This document shows positions 1 through 8,409 of a stretch of DNA of 38,563 nt, piece after piece. Both the position numbers and the translations under genes were made by a program. The notes beneath the pieces were generated by a model. It saw nothing but the letters and a program-made list of their open reading frames with translations, was not told the DNA's origin and ran no database searches. This DNA is from an uncultured Bacilli bacterium. Lineage in GTDB: Bacteria; Bacillota_I; Bacilli_A; RF39; UBA660. Every line of letters starts with the position of its first letter. Position 1 is the stretch's first letter. The stretch spans positions 1 through 38,563 of the forward strand of contig CALVSY010000013.1 in NCBI GenBank assembly GCA_944359725.1. Direction: 5' to 3'.

Positions 1-80
1 CATACGTATGTTCGGCTGTATATACTACGTTTTTCTGGTGTATATTTTTTAACGCACTTTCCTAGTATATAAAAAAACAT
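1..80 (-). CDS. Partial unknown ORF downstream of rpoZ
   Basis: An ATG at 80 lies 4 bases after the rpoZ stop and opens a frame that stays open to the window edge (26 codons). The N-terminus reads MFFYILGKCVKKYTPEKR and then continues basic and Tyr-rich. I do not recognise it. In Bacilli priA or coaBC often follows rpoZ, but the visible residues do not look like the start of either. There is no clear Shine-Dalgarno, so translation would rely on coupling to rpoZ. A second frame is also open here but has no start codon. The call rests only on the open frame and the spacing. Confidence 0.3.
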   Translation of the reverse strand, partial: MFFYILGKCVKKYTPEKRSIYSRTYV

Positions 81-84
81 AATA

Positions 85-279
85 CTATTTAATATGTATT
101 AAGTCTTCCATTACTTCTTCTAAAGCTCTTCCAATATTCTTTTTACATTTATATTTAGATTCAGGCATTTGTAAATGATTTGTTTGTGAAATTTCTTTAG
201 CTCTTCTAGATGCTACATGAACAAGCAAATACTTTGAACCTACTTTTGTTAATAATTTATCAATAGAAGGATAAATCAC
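85..279 (-). CDS. rpoZ: RNA polymerase omega subunit
   Basis: This 64-aa protein has the omega signature: YPSIDKLLTKVGSKYLLV near the N-terminus, then ASRRAKEI, then a conserved 'KNIGRALEEV' helix. Omega binds the beta-prime subunit and helps RNA polymerase assembly and stability. The length fits Firmicutes omega (about 60-70 aa). The start is GTG at 279 with GGGAG about 9 bases upstream; no in-frame ATG fits the family start. A promoter-like sequence lies at 304-333. Firmicutes usually place gmk before rpoZ, but here the upstream neighbour is an unrelated ORF of unknown function. Confidence 0.9.
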   Translation of the reverse strand: MIYPSIDKLLTKVGSKYLLVHVASRRAKEISQTNHLQMPESKYKCKKNIGRALEEVMEDLIHIK

Positions 280-303
280 AATATCACACTCCCTTATAAA
301 TAT

Positions 304-333
304 AGTATATACCTAATGTAAGGTAAATATCAA
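304..333 (-). promoter_or_regulatory. Promoter of rpoZ
   Basis: Reading the minus strand, TTGATA (328-333) and TATACT (304-309) are separated by 18 bases; TATATA with a 16-base spacer is an alternative register. The element sits 25 bases before the rpoZ start. Confidence 0.5.
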
Positions 334-344
334 TAGATTATACA

Positions 345-740
345 TTATTTTACATAGTTTTTGTTTTTTTTATTTGAATATATTTTTTCAAGTACGTCAT
401 CTATAAATTCCTTACATACTTTTAATATTTTATCCTTTTTATCTATTGGAAGATTATCACATATTTCCTTTGCACTATCAAAATATGATTTTAGCTGTTC
501 ATAACTAATTCCTTGATCATAATTTTCTTCATAATAATCTTTTAAAGCATTTTTATTACCCATACATTCTAAACAAACGTCAATTCCAAACATTTCTTCT
601 ATGGCTGGATAAAGTCCATCAACAAAGTTTAAGTCGTCTCTTCCGTTACCATTTATAGTATCAAGAACATGTAACTTAACTATTCTTCTTATTATATCTG
701 GATCTTTTTTAGCTTTTTCATATGTTTCTTGTCTTGTCAT
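345..740 (-). CDS. Hypothetical acidic helical protein, 131 aa
   Basis: I do not recognise this gene. The open frame extends upstream to 833, but the ATG at 740 (MTRQETYEKAKK) has AGGAG at the right distance, while the extension would run back through the terminator at 785-810; 740 is therefore chosen. The product is soluble, rich in Asp, Glu and Lys, and predicted mostly helical, with two Cys in a 'DVCLECMGN' stretch and a Lys/Asn-rich tail. It lies between rpoZ and a coat-like gene and has no obvious functional link to either. No signal peptide or membrane segment is seen. Confidence 0.7.
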   Translation of the reverse strand: MTRQETYEKAKKDPDIIRRIVKLHVLDTINGNGRDDLNFVDGLYPAIEEMFGIDVCLECMGNKNALKDYYEENYDQGISYEQLKSYFDSAKEICDNLPIDKKDKILKVCKEFIDDVLEKIYSNKKNKNYVK

Positions 741-783
741 AATAAATCTCCTAAATACATAAATAATTATACCACAAAAAAGA

Positions 784-811
784 AAAAAATTCCTAACCTT
801 AGGAATTTTTC
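784..811 (-). terminator. Terminator after the CotD-like gene
   Basis: Near-perfect hairpin with arms at 785-796 (AAAAATTCCTAA) and 799-810. The stem runs straight into a T-run on the minus strand and overlaps the last bases of the coat-like gene. Confidence 0.75.
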
Positions 812-1087
812 TTAAAAGTTTTGTCCGCTGCAACCAGGATCAATGTTGGTTACGGTGTTTTCCTCAGAACATGTATACTCTGGTCTATAGCTGTGTTCAA
901 ATATATGATTATTAATTATTCTGGTGTGTATTGGACAGATGTGTTCAATTTGATGACAAATGTTTCTTTCAACACATCTTTCTATAGTAGGTTCAACTAT
1001 TGGAGCGCATCCGCAAGGTTCCATACCGCAGCAGGTTTCTTGATGCCAATTGTTTTGCTGGCAACATTTGTTATTATTAAAAAACAT
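812..1087 (-). CDS. CotD-like inner spore coat protein
   Basis: This 91-aa, Cys/His/Asn-rich protein has the layout of the CotD family. 'CAPIVEPTIERCVERN' comes first, then a His-rich centre (HQIEHICPIHTRIINNH), then 'FEHSYRPEYTCSEENTV'. CotD proteins have the pattern P-I-V-x-P...C, then pHIHPxHT-x-x-N-H, then H-x-Y-P...S. It has ten Cys, which fits cross-linking in a spore coat. It is monocistronic, with its own terminator at 785-810 and a CATACTATA motif upstream at 1110-1118 that resembles the -10 of mother-cell sporulation sigma factors. The start at 1087 is preceded by AAGGGGGA. The family call is by pattern; the sporulation role is inferred. Confidence 0.65.
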   Translation of the reverse strand: MFFNNNKCCQQNNWHQETCCGMEPCGCAPIVEPTIERCVERNICHQIEHICPIHTRIINNHIFEHSYRPEYTCSEENTVTNIDPGCSGQNF

Positions 1088-1109
1088 TTAAAATCCCCCT
1101 TATCTACTT

Positions 1110-1118
1110 TATAGTATG
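1110..1118 (-). promoter_or_regulatory. SigE/SigK-like -10 element of the CotD-like gene
   Basis: The minus strand reads CATACTATA, an exact fit to CATAnnnTA (SigK -10) and 7 of 8 to CATACAmT (SigE -10). No convincing -35 was found at the expected distance. Confidence 0.3.
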
Positions 1119-1166
1119 AGAGTTTTAAATGTTTGAATAGGTCATTTACATGTTTTTATATAACTT

Positions 1167-2474
1167 TTAAAATGGCATTTTAAAATTACCACTCTTCATC
1201 ATTTTCATCATCTTTTGCATTTGTTCAAACTGAGTAAGTAACTTATTTACATCATTTACCGTTGTTCCACTACCTTTTGCTATTCTTTGTTTTCTAGATG
1301 CCTTTATAATATCTGGATTTCTTCTTTCTTTAATGGTCATTGATGATATTATAGCTTCTAACTTAGAAAACTGTTTTGGATCAATACTAATTTTATTAAG
1401 ACCTAATTTTCTTGCGCCTGGTAAAAGTTTAATTATGTTTTCTAATGGTCCTAGCTTTTTAATTTGTTTAAGTTGCTTTAAAAAGTCATCCAAGTCCATT
1501 TTTCCTGCTTGTATTTTTTTTGCTGCTTCTTTAGCATCATCTTCATTAATAACAGATTCCGCCTTCTCAATGATAGACATGATATCACCATTACCTAAAA
1601 TTCTAGATACCATTCTTTCTGGTTCAAAATTTGATAAGCCATCTAACTTTTCAGAGGTACCAATAAACTTTATTGGAACGCCAGTTAAGTGTTTAGCGGA
1701 TAAAGCAACACCACCTTTAGTATCTCCGTCCATCTTGGTTAAAATAGTACCAGTAAGTGGAAGTGAATCATTAAATCCATTTATTACGTTTATCGCATCT
1801 TGACCAATCATCGCATCAATTACTAAGATTATTTCATTTGGATTTACGGCATCTTTTATGTTCTTTAACTCATCCATTAACTTTTCATCAACGTGCAGAC
1901 GTCCTGCGGTATCTACTAATACTAAGTCATAGCCATTTTCCTTAGCATATTTAACTCCGTTTTCTACTATTTTAACAGCATCGCCTTGTCCTTCTGAATA
2001 AACTTCTATGTTTAATTCACGACCAAGTTGTTTTAACTGATCAATGGCCGCTGGACGATAAACATCCGCCGCAATAAAAATAGGTTTTTTATTATTTTTC
2101 TTACGAAGCAAATTTCCTAACTTACCAATAGTCGTCGTTTTACCAGAACCTTGAAGACCAACTAGCATAATGATACTTGGATTCTTGGATAAATCCATAC
2201 TGGACTCATTATTTCCTAAAAGTTCTAATAATTCGTCTTTTAAAATTTTTAAAAACACATCAGAAGGCTTTAAAGACTTTTTTACTTCCTCTCCTAATGC
2301 TTTTTCTTTTACCTTATTAGTAAATTCTTTTACAACTTTATAGTTAACGTCAGCTTCTAATAAAGCAAGTCTTACTTCTTTTATTACATCACTTATGTTA
2401 TCTTCGGTTATCTTTCCATAACCTTTTATTTTATTTACTGCCTTTTCTAATTTTTCAGTTAAACTTTCAAACAT
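1167..2474 (-). CDS. ffh: Signal recognition particle protein Ffh
   Basis: Ffh is the GTPase that binds 4.5S/scRNA and nascent signal peptides and docks with FtsY at the membrane. All domains are visible over 435 aa. The N-domain helical bundle spans about 1-90. The G-domain has Walker A (GLQGSGKTTT, about residue 108), 'DTAGRLHVDEKLM', 'TKMDGDTKGG' and 'FIGTSEKLDGL'. The Met-rich M-domain contains 'KRIAKGSGTTVNDVNKLL' and ends 'MKMMKSGNFKMPF'. Length is typical. It belongs with ftsY and ylxM, but a 63-aa membrane-protein gene with its own promoter and terminator sits between ylxM and ffh. A TATAAT at 2492-2497 just upstream may let ffh be transcribed separately. Confidence 0.97.
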   Translation of the reverse strand: MFESLTEKLEKAVNKIKGYGKITEDNISDVIKEVRLALLEADVNYKVVKEFTNKVKEKALGEEVKKSLKPSDVFLKILKDELLELLGNNESSMDLSKNPSIIMLVGLQGSGKTTTIGKLGNLLRKKNNKKPIFIAADVYRPAAIDQLKQLGRELNIEVYSEGQGDAVKIVENGVKYAKENGYDLVLVDTAGRLHVDEKLMDELKNIKDAVNPNEIILVIDAMIGQDAINVINGFNDSLPLTGTILTKMDGDTKGGVALSAKHLTGVPIKFIGTSEKLDGLSNFEPERMVSRILGNGDIMSIIEKAESVINEDDAKEAAKKIQAGKMDLDDFLKQLKQIKKLGPLENIIKLLPGARKLGLNKISIDPKQFSKLEAIISSMTIKERRNPDIIKASRKQRIAKGSGTTVNDVNKLLTQFEQMQKMMKMMKSGNFKMPF

Positions 2475-2512
2475 TTTTTATCACCTTAATAATTATAACA
2501 ATAATTTACAAT

Positions 2513-2534
2513 AAAAAAAAGTCCAATCAGGACT
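2513..2534 (-). terminator. Terminator of the 63-aa membrane-protein gene
   Basis: The minus strand reads AGTCC, a 5-base loop, GGACT, then eight T. The hairpin overlaps the gene's own stop codon (TAG at 2533-2535) and separates it from ffh. Confidence 0.8.
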
Positions 2535-2724
2535 ATTTAACAAACCATATGCAAACACATGCGATAATTAATATAATTACCATTATAATCAAAGGATCAA
2601 TCCACTTATCAAATACTGTGTTTTTATCTACTTTAAATGATTTTTTACCATTTAAAAGCGTTTCTTTGCCATGTGTATTTCTTGGTCTTCCTACTGGATT
2701 AGTACTTTTCTTTTTTGTAGCCAT
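2533..2724 (-). CDS. Small membrane protein with AT-hook-like N-terminus
   Basis: This 63-aa protein has a basic N-terminus containing GRPR, the core of an AT-hook DNA-binding motif, followed by a Lys-rich stretch and one strong C-terminal membrane segment (about residues 43-62, IDPLIIMVIILIIACVCIWFV). This is a tail-anchored layout with the basic part probably in the cytoplasm. The start has a clear AGGAG. It has its own promoter (2762-2789) and terminator (2513-2534), so it is a monocistron inserted between ylxM and ffh. I do not know the family. A role at the membrane near SRP targeting, or in tethering DNA, would be speculation. Confidence 0.7.
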   Translation of the reverse strand: MATKKKSTNPVGRPRNTHGKETLLNGKKSFKVDKNTVFDKWIDPLIIMVIILIIACVCIWFVK

Positions 2725-2761
2725 AACCTAAACTCCTTTTTATCTTTATATTACATAATTA

Positions 2762-2789
2762 ATTATAACATCTTTTTTATTATTTTCAA
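2762..2789 (-). promoter_or_regulatory. Promoter of the 63-aa membrane-protein gene
   Basis: Minus strand TTGAAA (2784-2789), 16-base spacer, TATAAT (2762-2767), in the gap between the ylxM end and this gene. Confidence 0.65.
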
Positions 2790-2798
2790 GCATTATTT

Positions 2799-3095
2799 TT
2801 AATTTAATACATTAATAATTAATTCTTTTACATTTTTATCTTTTATTTTTGATATTTTATTTTTTATTTTTTCATCTTTTTCATATAATTTTAATTTATT
2901 TTCATAAAATAATAGTTTTTCTTCTACCTTTTTAATATGCTTATGTACCGCGTTACGACTTATGTTATTATTAGATGCAACTTCTGCTAAAGACAAGTTA
3001 TCAAAATAATAATCTTCAAAGTAACTTTTATCATCTTCATCTAATAATTCACCATAATAATCATATAAAATAATTAAATAATTACGATTTTCCAT
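2799..3095 (-). CDS. ylxM: YlxM/p13 family SRP-associated DNA-binding protein
   Basis: This 98-aa protein begins with the family's typical 'LYDYYGELLDEDDKSYFEDYYFDNLSLAEVA' stretch, followed by a helix-turn-helix 'NNNISRNAVHKHIKKVEEKL' (about residues 41-62) and a charged C-terminal helix. YlxM is encoded next to ftsY and ffh in Firmicutes and modulates SRP function or expression; its exact role is poorly defined. It starts 1 base after the ftsY stop (3097-3099), so translation is probably coupled. Length and position fit the family. Confidence 0.9.
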   Translation of the reverse strand: MENRNYLIILYDYYGELLDEDDKSYFEDYYFDNLSLAEVASNNNISRNAVHKHIKKVEEKLLFYENKLKLYEKDEKIKNKISKIKDKNVKELIINVLN

Positions 3096-3096
3096 A

Positions 3097-4080
3097 TTAC
3101 ATCATATCCTTAAATAAACCATATATATATTTTTCTATGTCAAAGTCTTGTAAGTCCTCTTCTTTTTCTCCTAAACCAATGTATCTTACAGGAACTCCAA
3201 CTTCTTCTTTTATTGCAATAACAATACCACCTTTTGCCGTTCCGTCTAACTTAGTTAAAATAATACCTGTTAAATTAGTTATTTCTTTAAATGATTTAGC
3301 CTGACTAATACCGTTTTGTCCGGTTGTTGCATCTATTACTAAAAACGTTTCTTGAGGTGCACCTTCGATAATTTTATTAGCAACGTTGTTAATTTTTTCT
3401 AATTCCTTCATTAAGTTAACCTTGTTTTGAAGACGTCCTGCGGTATCAATTAATACCAAGTCGTATCCTTCTTTTTTAGCCTTTTCTAAACCTTGATAAA
3501 CAACGCTAGCTGGATCAGTTGTATTATCGTCCTTAACAACGTCACAGCCTATTTTTTCACCCCATGAAATTAGTTGTTCTTTAGCACCTGCCCTAAATGT
3601 ATCAGCTGCAACCAAAAGGACTTTTTTACCACTCTTTTTAAACTTAGAGGCAAGTTTCGCAATGGTTGTTGTTTTTCCAACACCGTTTACCCCAACAAAA
3701 AGTAAAACCGTAGGTCCATTATCATTATAATTTATCTTATTGGATAATATATCATCATTTACGTATATTATAAATAACTCGTCAACGATTATCTCGGTAA
3801 GTTCGCTTGGAGATTTAATCTTTTCTTTACTTACCCTTTGCTGTAATTTGTCCATGAATTCCATTACGGTATTAACACCAATATCAGCGTTAATTAATAA
3901 CTCTTCTAACTCTTCAAAGTAATTTTCATTTATCTCATCATATTCTTTAGATAAATCAGCTAACTTGTTAACAAAGCTTCGTCTTGTTTTAGAAAGACCT
4001 TTTTCATAAGTAGAAATACTTTTATCTTCTTTTTTACTTTCTTTTTTAAACACGTTTTTTAATTTACTAAATAATCCCAT
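3097..4080 (-). CDS. ftsY: SRP receptor FtsY
   Basis: FtsY is the membrane-associated GTPase that receives Ffh-ribosome complexes. This copy (327 aa) has a short basic N-terminus (MGLFSKLKNVFKKESKKED), which is the membrane-binding amphipathic helix of the short Gram-positive type, with no long acidic A-domain. An N-domain bundle follows, then the G-domain: Walker A 'GVNGVGKTTT', 'AADTFRAGAKEQL', 'DTAGRLQNKVNLM', 'TKLDGTAKGG' and 'YIGLGEKEEDLQDF'. The ATG at 4080 is chosen over the in-frame GTG at 4089 because the GGTGAT sequence fits only the ATG, and GLFSKLK is the family start. ylxM follows after 1 base. Confidence 0.95.
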   Translation of the reverse strand: MGLFSKLKNVFKKESKKEDKSISTYEKGLSKTRRSFVNKLADLSKEYDEINENYFEELEELLINADIGVNTVMEFMDKLQQRVSKEKIKSPSELTEIIVDELFIIYVNDDILSNKINYNDNGPTVLLFVGVNGVGKTTTIAKLASKFKKSGKKVLLVAADTFRAGAKEQLISWGEKIGCDVVKDDNTTDPASVVYQGLEKAKKEGYDLVLIDTAGRLQNKVNLMKELEKINNVANKIIEGAPQETFLVIDATTGQNGISQAKSFKEITNLTGIILTKLDGTAKGGIVIAIKEEVGVPVRYIGLGEKEEDLQDFDIEKYIYGLFKDMM

Positions 4081-4106
4081 ATTAATCACCTATTTAATTA
4101 TACTAT

Positions 4107-4131
4107 AAAAAAAGAAACTTATCAAAGCTTC
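4107..4131 (-). terminator. Terminator of the 324-aa unknown gene
   Basis: Minus strand GAAGCTT, loop TGAT, AAGTTTC (7 bp with one G-T pair), followed by a run of seven T. It separates this gene from ftsY. Confidence 0.7.
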
Positions 4132-5106
4132 TTATATGTGTTTTGAGGTTTGTTCGTTAAAATGCATTTTTATTTTCCCACTTGCTATGTCATCAATTGT
4201 TTTAGATGCATCTATTCCATCAATAGTTCTTCTTTTTATAACATCAGCAATTTCACTTATGTCTTTAAAAGCAAAATCATCAGTATTACTTATAATTTCT
4301 TTAGCATTTCCATACAAAACGAAAAAACTATACAATAACCTAGCGATTTCATCATTCGTAAAATCCTTAAAAACACCATTACTATCCGTAATTTCTTCTA
4401 AAGCCTTTAGTCCGTTTTCATCATCCATTGACTTTACTCTCTTTAAATTATCATATCCATAAAGCGTATCAAACAAATCCGTTTTATGAGCTCTTCTATT
4501 GTATTTAAACGCATCATTCATGCCAGCGGTAATTTTATTTAACAAAATTACTTTCTTTATCTTACTTTTATCATTTTCTTTATTTAGCATAGAAAGCATA
4601 GATAAAACTCTTAATATTATTTTTAATTTTTCAAAATTTGTTTTCTTATTATAAAACACCTTTTTTCTTGATGTTTCTTCTTCTATACTTTCTATGTTAT
4701 ATTCAAGTTTTCTAATTAATTCATAATAATCTATACCGTTTATAAAAAAGTCATATCCTAAAAACGTGTTAACATCAATTTGATTTTGATCATTTGCTAA
4801 AATCTTATTTTTATATTTTAAAATTAAATACGCTATCGTATCCATTGGATTTTTATACTCTTTTTGTTCTAGTTTAGAAAAATATTCAAAATCCTTCTTC
4901 AACTCGGATAACTCTTTACTTAACTTTTCTAATTTTAATGCCACATCTTTTTCAGTAGATGAAATCAAACTTTTAAACTCTTTATCCTTTTCTATAAAAC
5001 TTATTGATGAGTTAACATACCTTTTTAAATCACTTTCCCCAAACAAATGTGAATAATTATTTTTGGTTACCTTTAAAATTACTTCTATTAAATCAGTTGC
5101 AGTCAT
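4132..5106 (-). CDS. Hypothetical helical protein, 324 aa
   Basis: I do not recognise this gene. The product is soluble and mostly helical, with a charged coiled-coil-like stretch at about residues 60-95 (KDVALKLEKLSKELSELKK), a Lys/Glu-rich middle, and no signal peptide or membrane segment. It occupies the place upstream of ftsY where many Firmicutes carry smc, but has no Walker or hinge motifs and is far too short to be SMC. It has a strong promoter at 5136-5164 that overlaps the rnjA promoter on the other strand, and a terminator before ftsY, so it is probably monocistronic. The start at 5106 has AGAGGTG. Confidence 0.75.
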   Translation of the reverse strand: MTATDLIEVILKVTKNNYSHLFGESDLKRYVNSSISFIEKDKEFKSLISSTEKDVALKLEKLSKELSELKKDFEYFSKLEQKEYKNPMDTIAYLILKYKNKILANDQNQIDVNTFLGYDFFINGIDYYELIRKLEYNIESIEEETSRKKVFYNKKTNFEKLKIILRVLSMLSMLNKENDKSKIKKVILLNKITAGMNDAFKYNRRAHKTDLFDTLYGYDNLKRVKSMDDENGLKALEEITDSNGVFKDFTNDEIARLLYSFFVLYGNAKEIISNTDDFAFKDISEIADVIKRRTIDGIDASKTIDDIASGKIKMHFNEQTSKHI

Positions 5107-5135
5107 TTTACACCTCTTAGCTCACTAATAACTAC

Positions 5136-5164
5136 ATTATACCAAACGATAGACAAATTATCAA
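5136..5164 (-). promoter_or_regulatory. Promoter of the 324-aa unknown gene
   Basis: Minus strand TTGATA (5159-5164), 17-base spacer, TATAAT (5136-5141). It overlaps the rnjA promoter base for base over 5150-5164. Confidence 0.75.
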
Positions 5165-5178
5165 AAAAATAGTATAAT
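5150..5178 (+). promoter_or_regulatory. Promoter of rnjA
   Basis: TAGACA (5150-5155), 17-base spacer, TATAAT (5173-5178), about 60 bases upstream of the rnjA start. The two divergent polymerases would share the same 15 bases of -35 region. Confidence 0.75.
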
Positions 5179-5237
5179 TATGTGCGTTAATTCTTTTTTT
5201 CTTTAAAAATATTAATGAAAGGAGTTTATAATTATAA

Positions 5238-6920
5238 ATGAAAAATTCAAATAAAAATGATTTGGAAACATTAGTCGTTGCATTAGGAGGTTTAGGAGAA
5301 ATCGGAAAAAATTGTTATGCCATAATGCACGATGATGAAATTATTGTTATTGATGCTGGAGTAATGTTTCCTAAAGATGAATTAATGGGTATTGATTATG
5401 TTATTCCTGATTATACCTTTTTAAAAGAAAACGAAAGTAAAGTAAAAGCTTTATTTATAACGCATGGTCATGAGGATCATATAGGAGGAGTAGCATATTT
5501 ATTACAACAAGTAAACATACCGGTTATATACGCACCTAATCAAGCTTGTGGTTTAATAAAAAGAAAACTTTTAGACAGAAACATAAGCTATGATAATTTA
5601 AAGGTATATAATGAGGATACGGCTGTTAAATTTAAACATTTTACGGTTGAATTTTTTGCAACAACCCACTCTATTCCTGACTCACACGGAATAATTGTTA
5701 CAACACCTAACGGAAAAATAGTTGAAACTGGTGACTTTAAATTTGACTTAACACCAATTGGTCCAATGAGTGATATTCATAAAATGTCAGATACTGGAAA
5801 ATCAGGTGTAAGACTTTTAATGAGTGAGTCAACAAATGCTTTGTCACCAGGATTTTCTGCTAGTGAATCAAAAGTTGAAGAAGAATTACAAGAAATATTT
5901 GAAAAAAAGAAAAAAGGAAGAATAATAGTTGCAACTTTTGCTTCTAACATATATAGATTAAAGCACATCGTTGAAACTTGTAAAAAATATAATCGTAAAG
6001 TAGCGTTATTTGGAAGAAGTATGGAAAACAACATCGAAATTTCAATTGAAGGCGGATACATAAAAGATGATAAAATATTTGTATCACCAGAAGTTGCAAA
6101 CACACTTGCACCAGAGGAAGTATGTTTACTTTGTACTGGATCTCAAGGAGAGCCATTAGCAGCCTTATCAAGAATTGCAAACGGTACTCATAAACAAATT
6201 AAATTAAGACCAACCGATACGGTAATCTTTTCTTCTAATCCAATCCCTGGTAATAATGCATCAGTTGCAAAAACGATTAACCAGTTATACTTACAAGGTG
6301 TTGACGTATATGTAAATAACCAAGAAAATGAAATCCATACATCAGGTCACGCTAACGAAGAAGAGTTAAAATTAATGATTAGGTTAATTGATCCTGAGTA
6401 TTTCATGCCTATTCATGGTGAGTATAGAATGCTTAAGGCCCACCAGGATTTAGCAGTTGACTGCGATATTCCAAAGGAAAAAACGTTTCTTTTAGAAAAT
6501 GGTGATGTTTTAGCATTAACTAAAGACAAAGTCTATAAAAAAACAAACATACAAGCCGATGACATATACGTCGATGGTAACAGAATTGGTGATATTAAAA
6601 ACGTAATTATCAAAGATAGAAAAATAATGGCTAGTGATGGAATATTAGTTGCAATATGTAACATAAACATAAGTGAACACAAACTACTTGGAAAAATAAA
6701 CATAACAACAAGAGGATTCATATTAGTTAACGAAAACGAAGAACTTTTAAATGAAATAGAACAAGTAGCAGAAAACACGGTTAACAAAGAATTAACGAAA
6801 AAAGTAATTAATTATAATGAATTAAAAAGTCAGATGATTTCAGATATTTTATCTTTCGTTTACGAAAAAACAGGAAGAAGACCAATTATCTTACCAGTTA
6901 TTTTAGATATTAAAAAATAG
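5238..6920 (+). CDS. rnjA: Ribonuclease J
   Basis: RNase J is the metallo-beta-lactamase/beta-CASP ribonuclease that performs 5'-3' exonucleolytic and endonucleolytic mRNA decay and rRNA maturation in Gram-positives. The 560-aa protein shows the metal site HGHEDH at residues 76-81, 'TTHSIPDSHGIIV', 'ETGDFKFDLTPIG', the beta-CASP segment ('IIVATFASNIYRLKHI', 'FGRSMENN', 'CTGSQGEPLAALSRIA', 'FSSNPIPGNN'), and the late 'HTSGHANEEELK' and 'MPIHGEYRML' motifs. Length is typical (about 555). The start at 5238 has GAAAGGAG. Only one RNase J is in the window, so rnjA versus rnjB cannot be settled; rnjA is likelier. Its stop lies inside the shared terminator at 6912-6946. Confidence 0.95.
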   Translation: MKNSNKNDLETLVVALGGLGEIGKNCYAIMHDDEIIVIDAGVMFPKDELMGIDYVIPDYTFLKENESKVKALFITHGHEDHIGGVAYLLQQVNIPVIYAPNQACGLIKRKLLDRNISYDNLKVYNEDTAVKFKHFTVEFFATTHSIPDSHGIIVTTPNGKIVETGDFKFDLTPIGPMSDIHKMSDTGKSGVRLLMSESTNALSPGFSASESKVEEELQEIFEKKKKGRIIVATFASNIYRLKHIVETCKKYNRKVALFGRSMENNIEISIEGGYIKDDKIFVSPEVANTLAPEEVCLLCTGSQGEPLAALSRIANGTHKQIKLRPTDTVIFSSNPIPGNNASVAKTINQLYLQGVDVYVNNQENEIHTSGHANEEELKLMIRLIDPEYFMPIHGEYRMLKAHQDLAVDCDIPKEKTFLLENGDVLALTKDKVYKKTNIQADDIYVDGNRIGDIKNVIIKDRKIMASDGILVAICNINISEHKLLGKINITTRGFILVNENEELLNEIEQVAENTVNKELTKKVINYNELKSQMISDILSFVYEKTGRRPIILPVILDIKK

Positions 6921-6946
6921 AAACTTTAAACGGTTTCTATTTTTTT
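6912..6946. terminator. Bidirectional terminator between rnjA and histidine kinase
   Basis: Arms AAAAATAGAAAC (6912-6923) and GTTTCTATTTTT (6932-6943) with a T-run on both strands. The rnjA stop TAG is in the left arm and the kinase stop (CTA at 6937-6939) is in the right arm. Confidence 0.85.
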
Positions 6947-8409
6947 ATACCTATAATAAACTTAACACCATCTTTTACGTTTTTAACCTCACAAGTACCA
7001 TCATGCAATGTAACAATTGCCTTAACTATCGTTAGTCCAAGACCAGTACCTTCTTTATTTCTTGTACTCTTATCCTTGTAATATGAGTTAAATATGTTTT
7101 CTAAGTCCTTATCTTTTATATTATCACCACTGTTATAAACCTCATAGTAAAAATATTCATCTTTACTATACGTTCTTACTTTTATAACGTTTTTTCCTTT
7201 AACAAATTTAATTGCATTGGTTAAAATATTTTCTATTACTTTAGTTATTTGCTTTTTATCAGCCTTTATAATCTGATTTCCAGTAAACTTAGTATCTACT
7301 TTTATATTATTTTCATTTATCTTCATACTTAACTTATCTAGCTCACTTTTTATTAACTCTTTAACATCTACATCAACTTTATTCAAAGTGATGTTACCAC
7401 TTTCTAATCTAGACAACTCTAAAAATTCATGAACCAAATCACTTAATCGTTCTGATTCGCTTATAATTAATTCCATGTTCTTTTTATTTTCAGGATCCTT
7501 AACGTCATCTAACATAAGTTGTGAATAACCTGATATTATAGTTAAAGGAGTTTTAAACTCATGAGAGATATTTGCAATAAGTTTCTTTCTTATCTCTTCT
7601 TGTTTTTCTTTTAAAAGCAAGTCCTCTTTTAACTTAGTATTTGCTTTTTCAAGTTCTTTTATATTACTTTGTAATCGATCGCTCATCAAGTTTATATTAT
7701 TAAATAAATCACCTAACTCATCATTTGTTTTTACTTCTATTTTCTTGTTAAATTTTAAACTTGTTATGTCATCTGTAACATCTTTTACCTCGTTTATTTT
7801 CTTGCTAAACACCTTAGATATAAAGTAAGCTACTATTAAAAGTATTATAAAAGTAATTAAAGATGATGCAAGCATAACAATAACACTTGTTCTAGCATCT
7901 TTTTTTAATGACTCAATCGAGGTTGATATTATTGCGTATCCACTTTCGGTTTTACCAACCAAATGTAAATCATATCCACTTTTACTATAATTCTTAAGCG
8001 TTATAATTTTACTTTCATCTTCTCCTAAAGAATTTAAAAGCATTAAATCAAGGTTAGTAAACCTACTATTCATTTTATCACTAAATATCGTGTATAAAAG
8101 ATTAAGGTCTTCATCAACCAACTTTATTTTAATACCATTACTGTTCGCTCTATAAATAATATTAATAAGTTTATTTTCACTATCTATATTATCTTTAATA
8201 AGTGTATATTCATTTTCTAACTCTTTTTTTTCAAAACCTAAATATATATCATTAATTGATAATCTAACTATTAATAAATTAATAACTATATTTAAAATCA
8301 CGAATAAACCAACAAAGGTGAATATCTTAAGTTTTATTGATACTCTTTTTTCATTTAACAAATATGTAACCCGTTCCACTAGATGTTTTAATGTATTTTT
8401 TATCTTCAT
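6937..8409 (-). CDS. Two-component sensor histidine kinase
   Basis: This 490-aa class I sensor kinase has TM1 at about 29-49, an extracytoplasmic sensor of about 125 residues, TM2 at about 176-198, a HAMP region, a DHp helix with the phospho-acceptor His283 in 'NISHEFKTPLTIISGYSQLML', and a HATPase domain with 'KKQITKVIENILTNAIKF' (N box), 'NSGDNI' (G1) and 'GTGLGLTIVKAI' (G2). The ATG at 8409 is chosen over the TTG at 8412 because AAGGA is well spaced for it. The gene overlaps the upstream response regulator by about 59 bases, a tightly coupled pair. The signal it senses cannot be told from sequence. Confidence 0.93.
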   Translation of the reverse strand: MKIKNTLKHLVERVTYLLNEKRVSIKLKIFTFVGLFVILNIVINLLIVRLSINDIYLGFEKKELENEYTLIKDNIDSENKLINIIYRANSNGIKIKLVDEDLNLLYTIFSDKMNSRFTNLDLMLLNSLGEDESKIITLKNYSKSGYDLHLVGKTESGYAIISTSIESLKKDARTSVIVMLASSLITFIILLIVAYFISKVFSKKINEVKDVTDDITSLKFNKKIEVKTNDELGDLFNNINLMSDRLQSNIKELEKANTKLKEDLLLKEKQEEIRKKLIANISHEFKTPLTIISGYSQLMLDDVKDPENKKNMELIISESERLSDLVHEFLELSRLESGNITLNKVDVDVKELIKSELDKLSMKINENNIKVDTKFTGNQIIKADKKQITKVIENILTNAIKFVKGKNVIKVRTYSKDEYFYYEVYNSGDNIKDKDLENIFNSYYKDKSTRNKEGTGLGLTIVKAIVTLHDGTCEVKNVKDGVKFIIGIKK